64,000 bases of DNA from NCBI RefSeq assembly GCF_004217335.1, contig NZ_SHMP01000003.1, positions 372,001 through 436,000 on the forward strand, given 5' to 3'. The notes beneath the pieces are model-generated. The model was not told where the DNA came from. It made no database searches and saw nothing but the letters and a program-made list of their open reading frames with translations. Position numbers and translations under genes: made by a program. This document shows positions 1-8,171 of this stretch, piece after piece. Every line of letters begins with the position of its first letter. The first letter of the stretch is position 1. The DNA is from Natrinema hispanicum. Lineage in GTDB: Archaea > Halobacteriota > Halobacteria > Halobacteriales > Natrialbaceae.

Positions 1-14
1 TCGCAGTCGGGACG

Positions 15-1979
15 TCAGGATGATGGCGTGACCGACTCGTCGCCGACGGCGGTGCGGACGCCGGAGAACTCGAACCGCGCGCCGCCAGCCGCGCTTTCGG
101 TGACGTCGATATCCCACTCGTGAGCCTGTGCGATCTCACGGACGATATTCAGGCCAAGCCCGGTTCCGTCGGGGTTCGTGGTCCAGCCGGGCTCGAGGAC
201 GCGGTCGCGCTCGTCGGGTGGAATCCCCGGCCCGTCGTCGGCGATATAAAATCCGTCCTCGACGAGTCCGACGGTCACGGTGACGCCCTTGCCACCGTGC
301 TCAACGGCGTCCTGCCGAGCGTTCGAGGCGGGGCTCGTCGAGCCGTGCTCGACGGCGTCCTGCCGAGTGTTCGAGGCAGGGCTTGTGGAGCCGTGCTCCA
401 CAGCGTTTCGAAACAGGTTCTCGAACAGGTTCCGGATGCGGCTCGCATCGGCGAACAACTGGCCATCGGCTTCGATCTCGAGCGAGGCATCGGCAGTCGC
501 GACGGTGTCCCAACAGGACGTGACGACGTCACCGAACGCGAGCGCGTCGATCGACTCGAGGTCGTACCCACACCGAACCATCGTCAACACGTCGTCGATA
601 ATCCCCGCCATCCGGTCGAGGGCGTCGTCGAGTTCAGCTAAGTGGTCGAGGTCGGGTTCGGTTTGTGCGGTCGCAAGGAGGCCCTGAGCGACGTTCAAGG
701 GATTGCGCAGGTCGTGGGCGACGACGCTCGCGAACTCGTCTAAGCGTTCGTTCTGGCGCTCGAGGTCCCGTTCGTACGCGAGTCGGTTGAGCGCGATTTC
801 GGCGTTCAGCGATAACACGAACGCGAGGTCCTCGTCCGATTGGTCGAACGCGCCGGTCTCGGGATCGACGATACTGATCACACCGTGCTCACCGAGCGGG
901 AGATACATCGCGGCGTGTGCCTCGCCGCGATCGTGGTCGTCCTCGAGCGATCGAACGTCATCGTACCGGATCGGCTCACCGCTTCGGTAGGCACGGCTGA
1001 CCGGAGAGTCACCGTCGACCGGATACGCCGGTCGCTCACCTAGCTCCGTTTCCGCTTGCTCGGTTACAGCGACCGCCCGCAGAGACGTTTCGTCGACGAG
1101 TCGAACGACGTTGTGCTCGTAGCCGAGGATCGCACTCGCAGCGTCGGCGACGAGCTGTGCGATCGCTTCGTTGTCGTCGGCCTCCATCAGCCAGCGCGTC
1201 GCCGTGTGAAGCGCCTGCAGCTGTCGCTCGTATTCCTTTCGGGCCGTCACATCCCGGAAGACCCCTGCAATCAGCTGTCGGTTCTGGAGTTCGAAGACGT
1301 GAGCGTTGATCTCGACCGGCACTCGGCCGCCGGCTTTGGTTTCGACGTAGACATCGGAGCCGTCCGGAAACTGCGTGAAGATCGACTGGCCGGACCCAAC
1401 GTGGTTTTCGAAGAGCTCACGGTAGGCCGCTTCTTCGCCCGATGGGTGGACGACCGTCTGGGGCTCACCGACGAGGTCGTCCGGCTCATATCCCGTGAGT
1501 TCGACCACCTGCTGGTTCGCTTCGATGATCTCGCCCGTTTCCGCGTCCGCAACGAGGACCGCATCCGGCACTGCCTCGAGGATCGTCAGGTACTTCGTCC
1601 GAAGCGCCTCCTGCTCGCTGATGTCTCGGACGGCAGCCATAAACTCGCGGTTCCCGTCGGTCTCGATCGGACTCAGGCTGACGTCGACCGGGAATTTCGA
1701 GCCGTCCTTTCGTTGGCCCGAGAGCTCGAGATTGACACCCATCGGCCGGGCCTCCGGAGTGGCGATATACGCATCTCGTTGGGCGATGTGCTCGTCCCGG
1801 ACGGACTCCGGAACGAGGATTTCGATCGGCTCACCGAGGAGGTCGGCTGGCTCGTACCCGAACAGATCGGTCACGCGCGCGTTCGCGTAGGTGATCCGAC
1901 CATCGTGATCGACGAGAAGGATGGCATCTGGAGAGGCTTCACAGATCGCTTCGTATCGCTGTCTCGATTGGCGTGGCAT
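15..1979 (-). CDS. PAS-PAS-GAF sensor histidine kinase
   Basis: A 654-residue cytoplasmic-type sensor kinase with no obvious membrane segment. Order: PAS at about 10-125, a second PAS at about 130-250, GAF at about 265-405, a HisKA phospho-acceptor motif (VVAHDLRNPLN, His near 422), then an HATPase domain with N-box (NLFRNAVEHG), G1 (DDGPGIP) and G2 (GTGLGLNIV). The ATG at 1979 is chosen because the first PAS begins about ten residues later; an upstream GTG at 2027 would add a basic tail with no family likeness. The N-box carries two inserted 16-residue repeats (see repeat at 294-404). No response regulator gene is adjacent, so the output partner is unknown. The signal sensed cannot be read from the sequence. 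Confidence 0.9.
   Translation of the reverse strand: MPRQSRQRYEAICEASPDAILLVDHDGRITYANARVTDLFGYEPADLLGEPIEILVPESVRDEHIAQRDAYIATPEARPMGVNLELSGQRKDGSKFPVDVSLSPIETDGNREFMAAVRDISEQEALRTKYLTILEAVPDAVLVADAETGEIIEANQQVVELTGYEPDDLVGEPQTVVHPSGEEAAYRELFENHVGSGQSIFTQFPDGSDVYVETKAGGRVPVEINAHVFELQNRQLIAGVFRDVTARKEYERQLQALHTATRWLMEADDNEAIAQLVADAASAILGYEHNVVRLVDETSLRAVAVTEQAETELGERPAYPVDGDSPVSRAYRSGEPIRYDDVRSLEDDHDRGEAHAAMYLPLGEHGVISIVDPETGAFDQSDEDLAFVLSLNAEIALNRLAYERDLERQNERLDEFASVVAHDLRNPLNVAQGLLATAQTEPDLDHLAELDDALDRMAGIIDDVLTMVRCGYDLESIDALAFGDVVTSCWDTVATADASLEIEADGQLFADASRIRNLFENLFRNAVEHGSTSPASNTRQDAVEHGSTSPASNARQDAVEHGGKGVTVTVGLVEDGFYIADDGPGIPPDERDRVLEPGWTTNPDGTGLGLNIVREIAQAHEWDIDVTESAAGGARFEFSGVRTAVGDESVTPSS
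294..404 (-). repeat. 48-bp tandem repeat inside the kinase N-box
   Basis: Two full 48-bp units (404-357 and 356-309) and a 15-bp partial third (308-294) encode AVEHG followed by an 11-residue linker (STSPASN, T or A, RQD), then the next AVEHG. The unit is a multiple of three, so the reading frame is kept. The units differ at several bases, so this is not a simple sequencing duplication. Confidence 0.9.
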
Positions 1980-2211
1980 GACGTGCGCTCTCGGGCTCGA
2001 AGCCGATACTCGTACCCGGAGCGCCATCTATTTCAAAGTTTTAGTAAGTGACATCCTCCTCGCCGTAAACGGGCGAGGCGTCCCGGACCACAGGTACAGT
2101 CAATTCCGCATACCGAAATCAAATCCATTCAACCGGATGTCGACAGCGCCACCGTGAGCGGTCGGAGCCACTGTCGTCGCGTTTTTACGCTGCAGGCGCG
2201 ATATACCGCCA

Positions 2212-2463
2212 ATGGCCGGCATCATCGACACGATCAAACTCGCAGGCACGCTCGTCCTCGCGCTTCCGGCTGCGATCGCCGGGCTCGAGCTCGTGTTGAT
2301 TCGCGGACAGACGACGATCGGCGTCGCCCTCGTCGGACTCGCGATCGGACTCGTCGTCATCCAACACTGGCTGACGCTTCCGACGGACATCCCCGAACTG
2401 TTCGCAAAACGGCTCGTGGGAGTCGTCACAAAGGAGCCAGAGGCCGACGCCGAAGACGAGTGA
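2212..2463 (+). CDS. Small two-span membrane protein, conserved haloarchaeal type
   Basis: An 83-residue protein with two hydrophobic segments (about 8-28 and 35-55), a short amphipathic stretch (LPTDIPELFAKRLVG) and an acidic tail (EPEADAEDE). Small proteins of this shape are common in haloarchaea and have no assigned function. It is divergent from the kinase gene and convergent with the M24 gene. Start is the first ATG and leaves the first hydrophobic segment intact. I do not recognise a specific family and infer only membrane location. Confidence 0.7.
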   Translation: MAGIIDTIKLAGTLVLALPAAIAGLELVLIRGQTTIGVALVGLAIGLVVIQHWLTLPTDIPELFAKRLVGVVTKEPEADAEDE

Positions 2464-2499
2464 TAACGCGGCAGTACGAACCGAACTGAGACCGAACTG

Positions 2500-3672
2500 C
2501 TATTGCTCGAGCAGCGCCGCTGGCGACAGCGAGTGTGCGGGTGCAGCGAGTCGCTCGGGTCGCTCGCCCTCGTCGGTGACGACCAGCACGTCGGCGATCC
2601 GAAGTTGACTCGTTTCGTCGACGCGGGCGGCCACATCGAGTCGGACGACGGCTCCAGGTTCGATCTCGTCGCTGCCGTCACTCGGCCCTTCGCAGGGCTC
2701 GAGGCCGACGCCGGAGACGGTGGCCTCGATGTCGTCGCTGTCGTCGAAGCCGAACGAGCGAACTTCTGCCTCGAGATCGGCCGCGACGGTCCGCACAGAC
2801 GCCGAGCCGGCCGTCAGCAGCGATCGCGCGGAGCGAAACGACTGGGTGACGGCGACGTGGACGCGCCGTTCCTGGCCGCCGTCGCTGTCGACGACGAGCG
2901 TCCGGACGAGCCCCCCGTAGTAGCCGGCCGGCCCGCGGGGTGTGGCTGCGAGTACGATCGGCTCGTCGGGCCGGAGCGCTGTACCATCGGCGTCGGTATC
3001 GACGTGTGAGACAGTCCCTGGATTGACGGCGGTGTTACCGGCCGGGAACGCACCCGCGCCGACGATCGCCTCGTCGATGGCGATTCGCAGGCGGGCGGGC
3101 GTCAACGGGACGGTGTCGCCATCTTCATCCGCGACCGCGAGCCGACCGTCGACGACCGTCGCGTCGGCCAGAACCGACGCGGCCCGTCGAATCCCGGCGC
3201 TCGCCGCACGTTGTGCGGCCGCGATTCGGTCGCGCTCGCCGGCGGTCTTCGTCGCCCGTGCCCGTGCGATGGCGTCCGTCGAGGCCACCTCGAAGCCCGC
3301 GTTCTCGAGATAGAGCGCCGCATCGTGTGGAACGTGTGGCGGGGTCAGGATCGTCCCCTCGCAACCGCGACCTGTAAGCGTCGTCGCGAGGTCGGCAGCG
3401 GGATGGCCGTCGCTCACGTCGGTCGAGCGGACGAGCCACTCGTCGGCAGTGCCGTCGTACGCGACAGCAGTACGCCCGTGTGGAAGTGACTCGCAGCTGT
3501 AACGGATCGCCGGATCGCGTTCCAGGCCGGCGTGGACGAACGCGGTTGCATCTCGCTTCTCGAGTGTCGCAGCCAGCACGCTGGCCGCGTGGTCACGCCG
3601 CTCACGGGCGAGCGCCGACGGAACGCTGGCCCGCTGACCGTACTCGAGAGTGGGTTCGTCTGCGCCGGTCAC
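2500..3672 (-). CDS. M24 (Xaa-Pro peptidase) family protein lacking metal ligands
   Basis: A 390-residue pita-bread-fold protein like haloarchaeal M24 peptidases: an N-terminal creatinase-like domain (about 1-150) and a C-terminal M24 domain. All five usual metal-binding positions look changed: the first Asp falls in PIVLAATPRG, the second in YYGGLVRTLVV (family NSDITRT), the His in VSGVGLEPCE (family GHGVGLE), and the two Glu in VVRLDVAARV and QLRIADVLVV. It is therefore probably not an active metallopeptidase. Its start overlaps the stop of the upstream helicase gene by 4 bases, so the two are very likely co-translated. A binding or scaffold role is possible but unproven. Confidence 0.8.
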   Translation of the reverse strand: MTGADEPTLEYGQRASVPSALARERRDHAASVLAATLEKRDATAFVHAGLERDPAIRYSCESLPHGRTAVAYDGTADEWLVRSTDVSDGHPAADLATTLTGRGCEGTILTPPHVPHDAALYLENAGFEVASTDAIARARATKTAGERDRIAAAQRAASAGIRRAASVLADATVVDGRLAVADEDGDTVPLTPARLRIAIDEAIVGAGAFPAGNTAVNPGTVSHVDTDADGTALRPDEPIVLAATPRGPAGYYGGLVRTLVVDSDGGQERRVHVAVTQSFRSARSLLTAGSASVRTVAADLEAEVRSFGFDDSDDIEATVSGVGLEPCEGPSDGSDEIEPGAVVRLDVAARVDETSQLRIADVLVVTDEGERPERLAAPAHSLSPAALLEQ

Positions 3673-5540
3673 GGCGCTTCGGCTTCGATCTCGTCGGCGT
3701 CCCCGTCGTCGACCGGCTGCTGGGCCTCCTCGACGAGTTCCTCGAGGGTCAGCTCCGTCAGTTCGTTTTTCAACAGGACGTCGACGGGCAGCGTGGGTGC
3801 GCCGTCGACTAAGTTCTCGAGGAGGACGAGCCGCTCGCGGGCGCGAGACATGCCGACGTAGAAGACGCGCCGTTCGTTGTCCGTCAAGACGGGCACTGGC
3901 GAGGTCGTCTTGGTGAACTCCTCACAGTGGGGGACGTCAGTCGGATCGTCGACGGTGGCGACCATCTGCTCGACGACTTTTTCCGTGAGGTCGGTGCCGA
4001 CGAAGACGTGGTCGGCCTCGCGACCCTTCGCGGAGTGGATCGTCCCGAGGCGGACGCGGTCGGTGTCCATTCCCTGGTACTCGCCGATCGCGAAGTAGGC
4101 CCGAACGCTCTTTTTCTGGAAGTTCGTCACTTTTCGGAGCATATCCGAGGCGGAGGCAGGACCGGGCATGAACGGCACGTGGTCGCTGATGACCTCGGCC
4201 GGAATCATGAGGTCTGCGAGATCGTCGATGCCGGCGTCTTCCTGGCGTTCGTCGATCTCGTCGAAGAGGTCGTCACGGTCGTTGGTACCGAACGCCGAGT
4301 CCTGGAGCATATCGGCGAGTCGGCGGGCCTGCAGGCCGGTGACGTCCTCACCGGCATCGATCGCTTCGACCGCGCGGACGTACTGCGTGAGCCGGTCGGT
4401 CCACATCCGCTGGTCGGTCAGCGAGGTAAAGGGCACGCCTTCGGTGATGAACTCATCGATGAACTGGAACATCTGGTAGCGGGCCCGGAACAACACCATG
4501 ATGGTGCCGTCGCCCTCGACGAGCGTCCGCCGCACCATCCGGACCACGTCGAGCATCGACGCGTTCGTGCGTGCCTCGACAGCCCCGCCTTCTTTGCGGG
4601 GCTTGAGGTCTTTGTCCTGTCGCTGGTCGATGTGGCGGATCTCCTTGTTGACCGCGTTGAGGACGTTCGATGGCAGCCGGTAGGAGTTCGGGAGAATGAT
4701 GTCCTCGTCGACCTCCTCCTCGAGCAAGAGCGCGGGATCGGCCCCCTGCCAGGAGTAAACGACCTGGTCGTCGTCGCCAGCGATCAGGACCTGTTCCATG
4801 TGCGGTTTCCACTCCTCGTAGACATCGTACTGCAGCGTCGTAATGTCCTGGAACTCGTCGATCACGAGGTAATCGACGTTGGGAAGCAGCGAGCGCTGCT
4901 CGACACGCTCGAGCATATCGGCGAAGCCGATCTTGCCCTGCTCGCCCTTGTAGGAGCGCCAGGCGCGGATCGCTTCGGGGACGTCGATTCGGTCGTCATC
5001 GCTTGGCCAGGTCGGGGTGTATTTGTTCCCTTCCTGGGCGTTGGGGTCGATCTCGGGTGGCAGTCGGACCTCCTCTTCGTCCCACTGGAACGGGACGTCG
5101 TACCAGTCGGAGACGTCGCGGCTGGTTCGCTGGAGCCACTGACTGGTCGCGATGACTTTGTTGCCGATCGTCGTCGACCGGGCGGTTCGGCGGCCAGCAC
5201 CCGAGTACTCGTCTTCGTACTCGATGCCGTACTCGTCGCAGAAGTCCTCTTTGTCGGATTCGCCGATGACGTCGCTTCGAGAGAGATCAAGGAGCTCGTA
5301 GGCCTTCGCGTGCATCGTACAGACGTTGCCCTGCAGCGCACGCGGGCTCTCGCCGAGCCGTTCGGCGAGTCGTTCTCGAACCTCTTGCGCTGCCGCTCGC
5401 GTGTACGAGACAACGAGAATGTCTCGGAAGGTGACGCCGTCCTGCTCGAGAATGTCCTCGACGTGGTCGAGAAGCGCTGTCGTCTTCCCGCTTCCCGGAC
5501 CACCGAACAGGCGGGTAACCGTCGTGTCCGTCGTAGCCAT
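3669..5540 (-). CDS. UvrD/REP-type superfamily 1 DNA helicase
   Basis: A 623-residue SF1A helicase. Visible motifs: Walker A GGPGSGKTT near the N-terminus, motif II VIDEFQDI, motif III GDDDQVVYSWQG, motif V TIHSAKGREADHVFVG and motif VI VFYVGMSRARERL. These give ATP-dependent 3'-5' DNA unwinding in repair or replication restart. ATG at 5540 is preferred over 5564 because the P-loop follows within about 20 residues, as in the family. The downstream M24-like gene overlaps it by 4 bases. Shorter than bacterial UvrD (about 720), as is usual for haloarchaeal members. Confidence 0.92.
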   Translation of the reverse strand: MATTDTTVTRLFGGPGSGKTTALLDHVEDILEQDGVTFRDILVVSYTRAAAQEVRERLAERLGESPRALQGNVCTMHAKAYELLDLSRSDVIGESDKEDFCDEYGIEYEDEYSGAGRRTARSTTIGNKVIATSQWLQRTSRDVSDWYDVPFQWDEEEVRLPPEIDPNAQEGNKYTPTWPSDDDRIDVPEAIRAWRSYKGEQGKIGFADMLERVEQRSLLPNVDYLVIDEFQDITTLQYDVYEEWKPHMEQVLIAGDDDQVVYSWQGADPALLLEEEVDEDIILPNSYRLPSNVLNAVNKEIRHIDQRQDKDLKPRKEGGAVEARTNASMLDVVRMVRRTLVEGDGTIMVLFRARYQMFQFIDEFITEGVPFTSLTDQRMWTDRLTQYVRAVEAIDAGEDVTGLQARRLADMLQDSAFGTNDRDDLFDEIDERQEDAGIDDLADLMIPAEVISDHVPFMPGPASASDMLRKVTNFQKKSVRAYFAIGEYQGMDTDRVRLGTIHSAKGREADHVFVGTDLTEKVVEQMVATVDDPTDVPHCEEFTKTTSPVPVLTDNERRVFYVGMSRARERLVLLENLVDGAPTLPVDVLLKNELTELTLEELVEEAQQPVDDGDADEIEAEAP

Positions 5541-5603
5541 TGTAGCTGTACAAGAGCGCGACACGCATAAGTGACGTGGGTTTTCGTCGACAGAAACGAG
5601 AGC

Positions 5604-5762
5604 TCACGGATCGCGCGCAGAGCGCGCCTCGCGGACATCAGCACCGTCGCGGATTTTATCCTGACAGTCTGGGCATACGCGTGGCTCGTCGACGCCGCGT
5701 GGGGTGAACACTCGTGCGTATCGTTTGGTAACGAACGCGCCACAGTTCTGGCATTCCGGCAT
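5604..5762 (-). CDS. 52-residue zinc-ribbon protein (DUF7563-like)
   Basis: Translation of the minus strand from ATG 5762 gives a 52-residue protein starting MPECQNCGAFVTKRYARVF with a second Cys pair CPDCQ, so CxxC-x22-CxxC, then a basic/acidic tail and TGA at 5604. This matches a small haloarchaeal zinc-ribbon family (N-terminal CxxCGA, a phenylalanine-rich middle and a CPxC knuckle). A promoter-like AT-rich stretch lies just upstream (about 5790-5820). Function unknown; nucleic-acid or protein binding is likely from the fold. It sits close to another tiny zinc-finger gene at 5914. Confidence 0.8.
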   Translation of the reverse strand: MPECQNCGAFVTKRYARVFTPRGVDEPRVCPDCQDKIRDGADVREARSARDP

Positions 5763-5913
5763 AGTAAGTTCAATTGACAGTAACGAGTAGTGACCTATAA
5801 TTATATTGTATATAACATGATAAACGACGGCGAGCGCGCTAGTTCCACTGAGTGCGACGGCCGGGACGGATCACGACAGCAGCGTGTGCCGTGTCCCCGG
5901 CGAAAAAGACGTC

Positions 5914-6099
5914 TTACGACGCTGGTTCCCAGCCACAGACGGTACAGGCGCTGGCGGACGGATCGTGAAGACCGCCACACTCCGGACACTGCTTTTTGTT
6001 ATACTCTTGTTCCCACCCTACTGGTTCGACCGAGTGACCGCGATCGGCGAGGAATTGATCGATGACGTCGTCACCGGCATCATTGGGTGAGGTTGCCAT
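5914..6099 (-). CDS. Small zinc-finger protein, HVO_0416-like
   Basis: A 61-residue protein from ATG 6099. The N-terminal half is acidic (DDVIDQFLADRGH), followed by VGWEQEYNKKQCPECGGLH and a second knuckle CTVCGWEP, so CxxC-x12-CxxC. It resembles the haloarchaeal HVO_0416 family of very small zinc-finger proteins; this assignment is from memory of the family pattern. The longer reading frame to 6201 is not supported because the family begins at the acidic segment. Function unknown. It is transcribed away from ubaA. Confidence 0.82.
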   Translation of the reverse strand: MATSPNDAGDDVIDQFLADRGHSVEPVGWEQEYNKKQCPECGGLHDPSASACTVCGWEPAS

Positions 6100-6259
6100 A
6101 GGTGTGTGAACGTACACCACAGTAATAAATCGTTGGGTCGGTGAAGATACTGCCTCCTCCACAAGCCCATGCTGGCGAAGTGACAACAACCAATCTACCA
6201 CGTACTGGGCGAGTCAAACGACCCGCGTCCTTTTCTCGCTCTCGTCCGAATACTACGGC

Positions 6260-7096
6260 ATGAGCGACCTCCGCCTCGATGCCACCCAACTCGATCGCTA
6301 CTCGAGACACGTCATCATGGACGAAATCGGTCCTGACGGTCAACAGCGGCTGCTCGAGGGATCAGTCCTGATCGTCGGCGCTGGCGGGCTCGGCTCGCCG
6401 GCAATTCAGTATCTGGCAGCAGCCGGCGTCGGTCGGCTGGGGATCGTCGACGACGACGACGTCGAACGCTCGAACTTGCAGCGCCAGATCGTCCACGGCG
6501 ACGACGATGTCGGCCGACCGAAAGTCGAAAGCGCAGCCGATTACGTCGCGACGCTAAATCCCGACATCAACGTCGAGACCCACCAAACCCGCGTCACCGC
6601 GTCGAACGTCGACGAACTGGTCGCCGACTACGACGTCGTCCTCGATGCCAGCGACAACTTCGCCACCCGATACCTGCTCAACGACCACTGTGTGCTCACC
6701 GAGACGCCGCTGTTCCACGGCGCGATCTACCGGTTCGAGGGCCAGGTCACGTCGTTTACCAACGATCGCGGTGGGGACGACGACCCACCGTGTTACCGGT
6801 GTATCTTCCCCGAAGCCCCCGAACCCGGGACCGTCCCCGACTGTGCGGCCACGGGCGTCCTCGGCGTCCTCCCAGGCACCGTCGGCTGCATTCAGGCAAC
6901 CGAGGTCGTCAAGTACCTCATCGGGAAGGGCGATCTGCTCGAGGGCCGCCTCCTGATGTACGACGCGATGGGCATGACCTTCGAGGAAGTGCCGGTACAG
7001 TCGAACCCGGCGTGTCCGGTCTGTGGAGACGACCCCGAGATCGAGTCCGTCGAGGACGTCGCCTACGAGGGAACCTGCGAGATTTCGGCGGACTGA
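6260..7096 (+). CDS. ubaA: SAMP-activating E1-like enzyme UbaA
   Basis: A 278-residue MoeB/ThiF/HesA-family adenylyltransferase. In archaea UbaA adenylates the C-terminal glycine of ubiquitin-like SAMP proteins for protein conjugation (sampylation) and for sulfur transfer to tRNA thiolation and molybdopterin. Seen: the ATP-binding glycine motif GAGGLGSPAIQYLAAAGVG, the following acidic Asp pair and Arg/Gln segment (NLQRQIVHG), the catalytic cysteine region PDCAATGVLG, and zinc-binding CYRC and CPVC pairs. Length matches the family. No samp gene is next to it. ATG at 6260 follows a divergent promoter region shared with the zinc-finger gene at 6099. Confidence 0.93.
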   Translation: MSDLRLDATQLDRYSRHVIMDEIGPDGQQRLLEGSVLIVGAGGLGSPAIQYLAAAGVGRLGIVDDDDVERSNLQRQIVHGDDDVGRPKVESAADYVATLNPDINVETHQTRVTASNVDELVADYDVVLDASDNFATRYLLNDHCVLTETPLFHGAIYRFEGQVTSFTNDRGGDDDPPCYRCIFPEAPEPGTVPDCAATGVLGVLPGTVGCIQATEVVKYLIGKGDLLEGRLLMYDAMGMTFEEVPVQSNPACPVCGDDPEIESVEDVAYEGTCEISAD

Positions 7097-7111
7097 CCGG
7101 CGAGCCGACCG

Positions 7112-8083
7112 CTATCGACCGAGCGGCGACCGACCGACGCGCGAGCGCACGAGGGTCGGCAGCTCGAGTCCGCCAGCAACCGCAAGACAGGAGACGAACG
7201 CGGTCGTCCCGAGTTTGCCGCCCGCACCGGCGAGGGCGGGCGCGACTACGACGTAGACGAGCCCACAGACGAGGCCGGCACCCGCGATCTGGCCGCGGGT
7301 CTCGAGTCGGTCGGCACTCGACATCCCGACGAACGAGGCACAGAAAGCCACGGCAGCCAGCGTCGGCCCCACTGTGGGGAGGAAGACGGGAAACGCGAGA
7401 CCAGCAGCCAACCCGACCGTTGCGGACGCGATGACCGCGCTCGCGCCGGCGTGCGTGCGCAACACGACAGTTGCGACCGCTGCGACGACGGCGACTGCGA
7501 CGATCGCAGGTACAACGCCCCAGACGAGTGTGCTGCCAGCGGCGTAGTCGGCACCGAGCAGGGCACCGCTCGTGAGACAGCCAAAGAGTGCGAGCGTGCC
7601 GTATTTGCCACCGAAACCGCCGAAGACGTCCGCCGTCGCGACGAACGCGAGCCCGGCGACCGTTCCCGCGAGTGCGACTCCCTCGAGCGACGGCAGGACG
7701 GCCGGAGAGACCATCCCGACGAACGACCCGCAGTAGGCCGCGCCGTCGACTCGCGGGAGTCCGAGGGCGACGGCCAGTCCGACGAGCGCAGAGGCACGAA
7801 CCGGCCCGAGCCCGGCGTGAACGTTCAGCCCGTACGTCAGGACTGCCGCCGTGGCAACCGCGAGCGCGTCGACGGTATCCGTTCGATCGAGACTGATCGC
7901 GTCGACGCTCGAGAGACGCTGGCGTTCCGTCTCGGCGACGACAGTGCCTGCGAGCGCGACCCCGAACGGAACGCTCAGGACCCCAATCGAGAGGTCAGGC
8001 GGCGCGCGAACGGCACCAAGGAGTAACGCGGCGGGCGTAACGAGCAACACGACGTAGCCGACGAATCGAACCGGACCGTACAC
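7112..8083 (-). CDS. Polytopic membrane protein with two-fold internal repeat
   Basis: A 323-residue, very hydrophobic protein with about nine to ten predicted spans. It has two homologous halves: YCGSFVGM (117-124) pairs with FCASFVGM (247-254), and GGKYGT (158-163) pairs with GGKLGT (288-293), with exactly 36 residues between the motifs in each half and a 130-residue period. An HAG motif precedes each half (about 89 and 211). Such an architecture is typical of transporters or channels that arose by duplication. I do not recognise the family. It is convergent with ubaA (15-base gap). The conserved Cys, Ser-Phe-Val-Gly-Met and Gly-Gly-Lys elements suggest functional sites. Confidence 0.8.
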   Translation of the reverse strand: MYGPVRFVGYVVLLVTPAALLLGAVRAPPDLSIGVLSVPFGVALAGTVVAETERQRLSSVDAISLDRTDTVDALAVATAAVLTYGLNVHAGLGPVRASALVGLAVALGLPRVDGAAYCGSFVGMVSPAVLPSLEGVALAGTVAGLAFVATADVFGGFGGKYGTLALFGCLTSGALLGADYAAGSTLVWGVVPAIVAVAVVAAVATVVLRTHAGASAVIASATVGLAAGLAFPVFLPTVGPTLAAVAFCASFVGMSSADRLETRGQIAGAGLVCGLVYVVVAPALAGAGGKLGTTAFVSCLAVAGGLELPTLVRSRVGRSPLGR

Positions 8084-8171
8084 ACACCGATCTTCGCTCG
8101 AGGGAACGGGAGTGGGTTACGGTTCGACACGCGAGTCCTAGGGGTCGGCGTGGCGAACGGACCTCGGTGAT

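Noticed and set aside
294-404. Short repeats considered as a CRISPR array
   Set aside because: The units are contiguous without spacers, lie inside a coding frame and code for a repeated kinase motif.
3927-5570. 547-codon plus-strand frame opposite the helicase gene
   Set aside because: Antisense shadow; the helicase motifs on the minus strand are complete.
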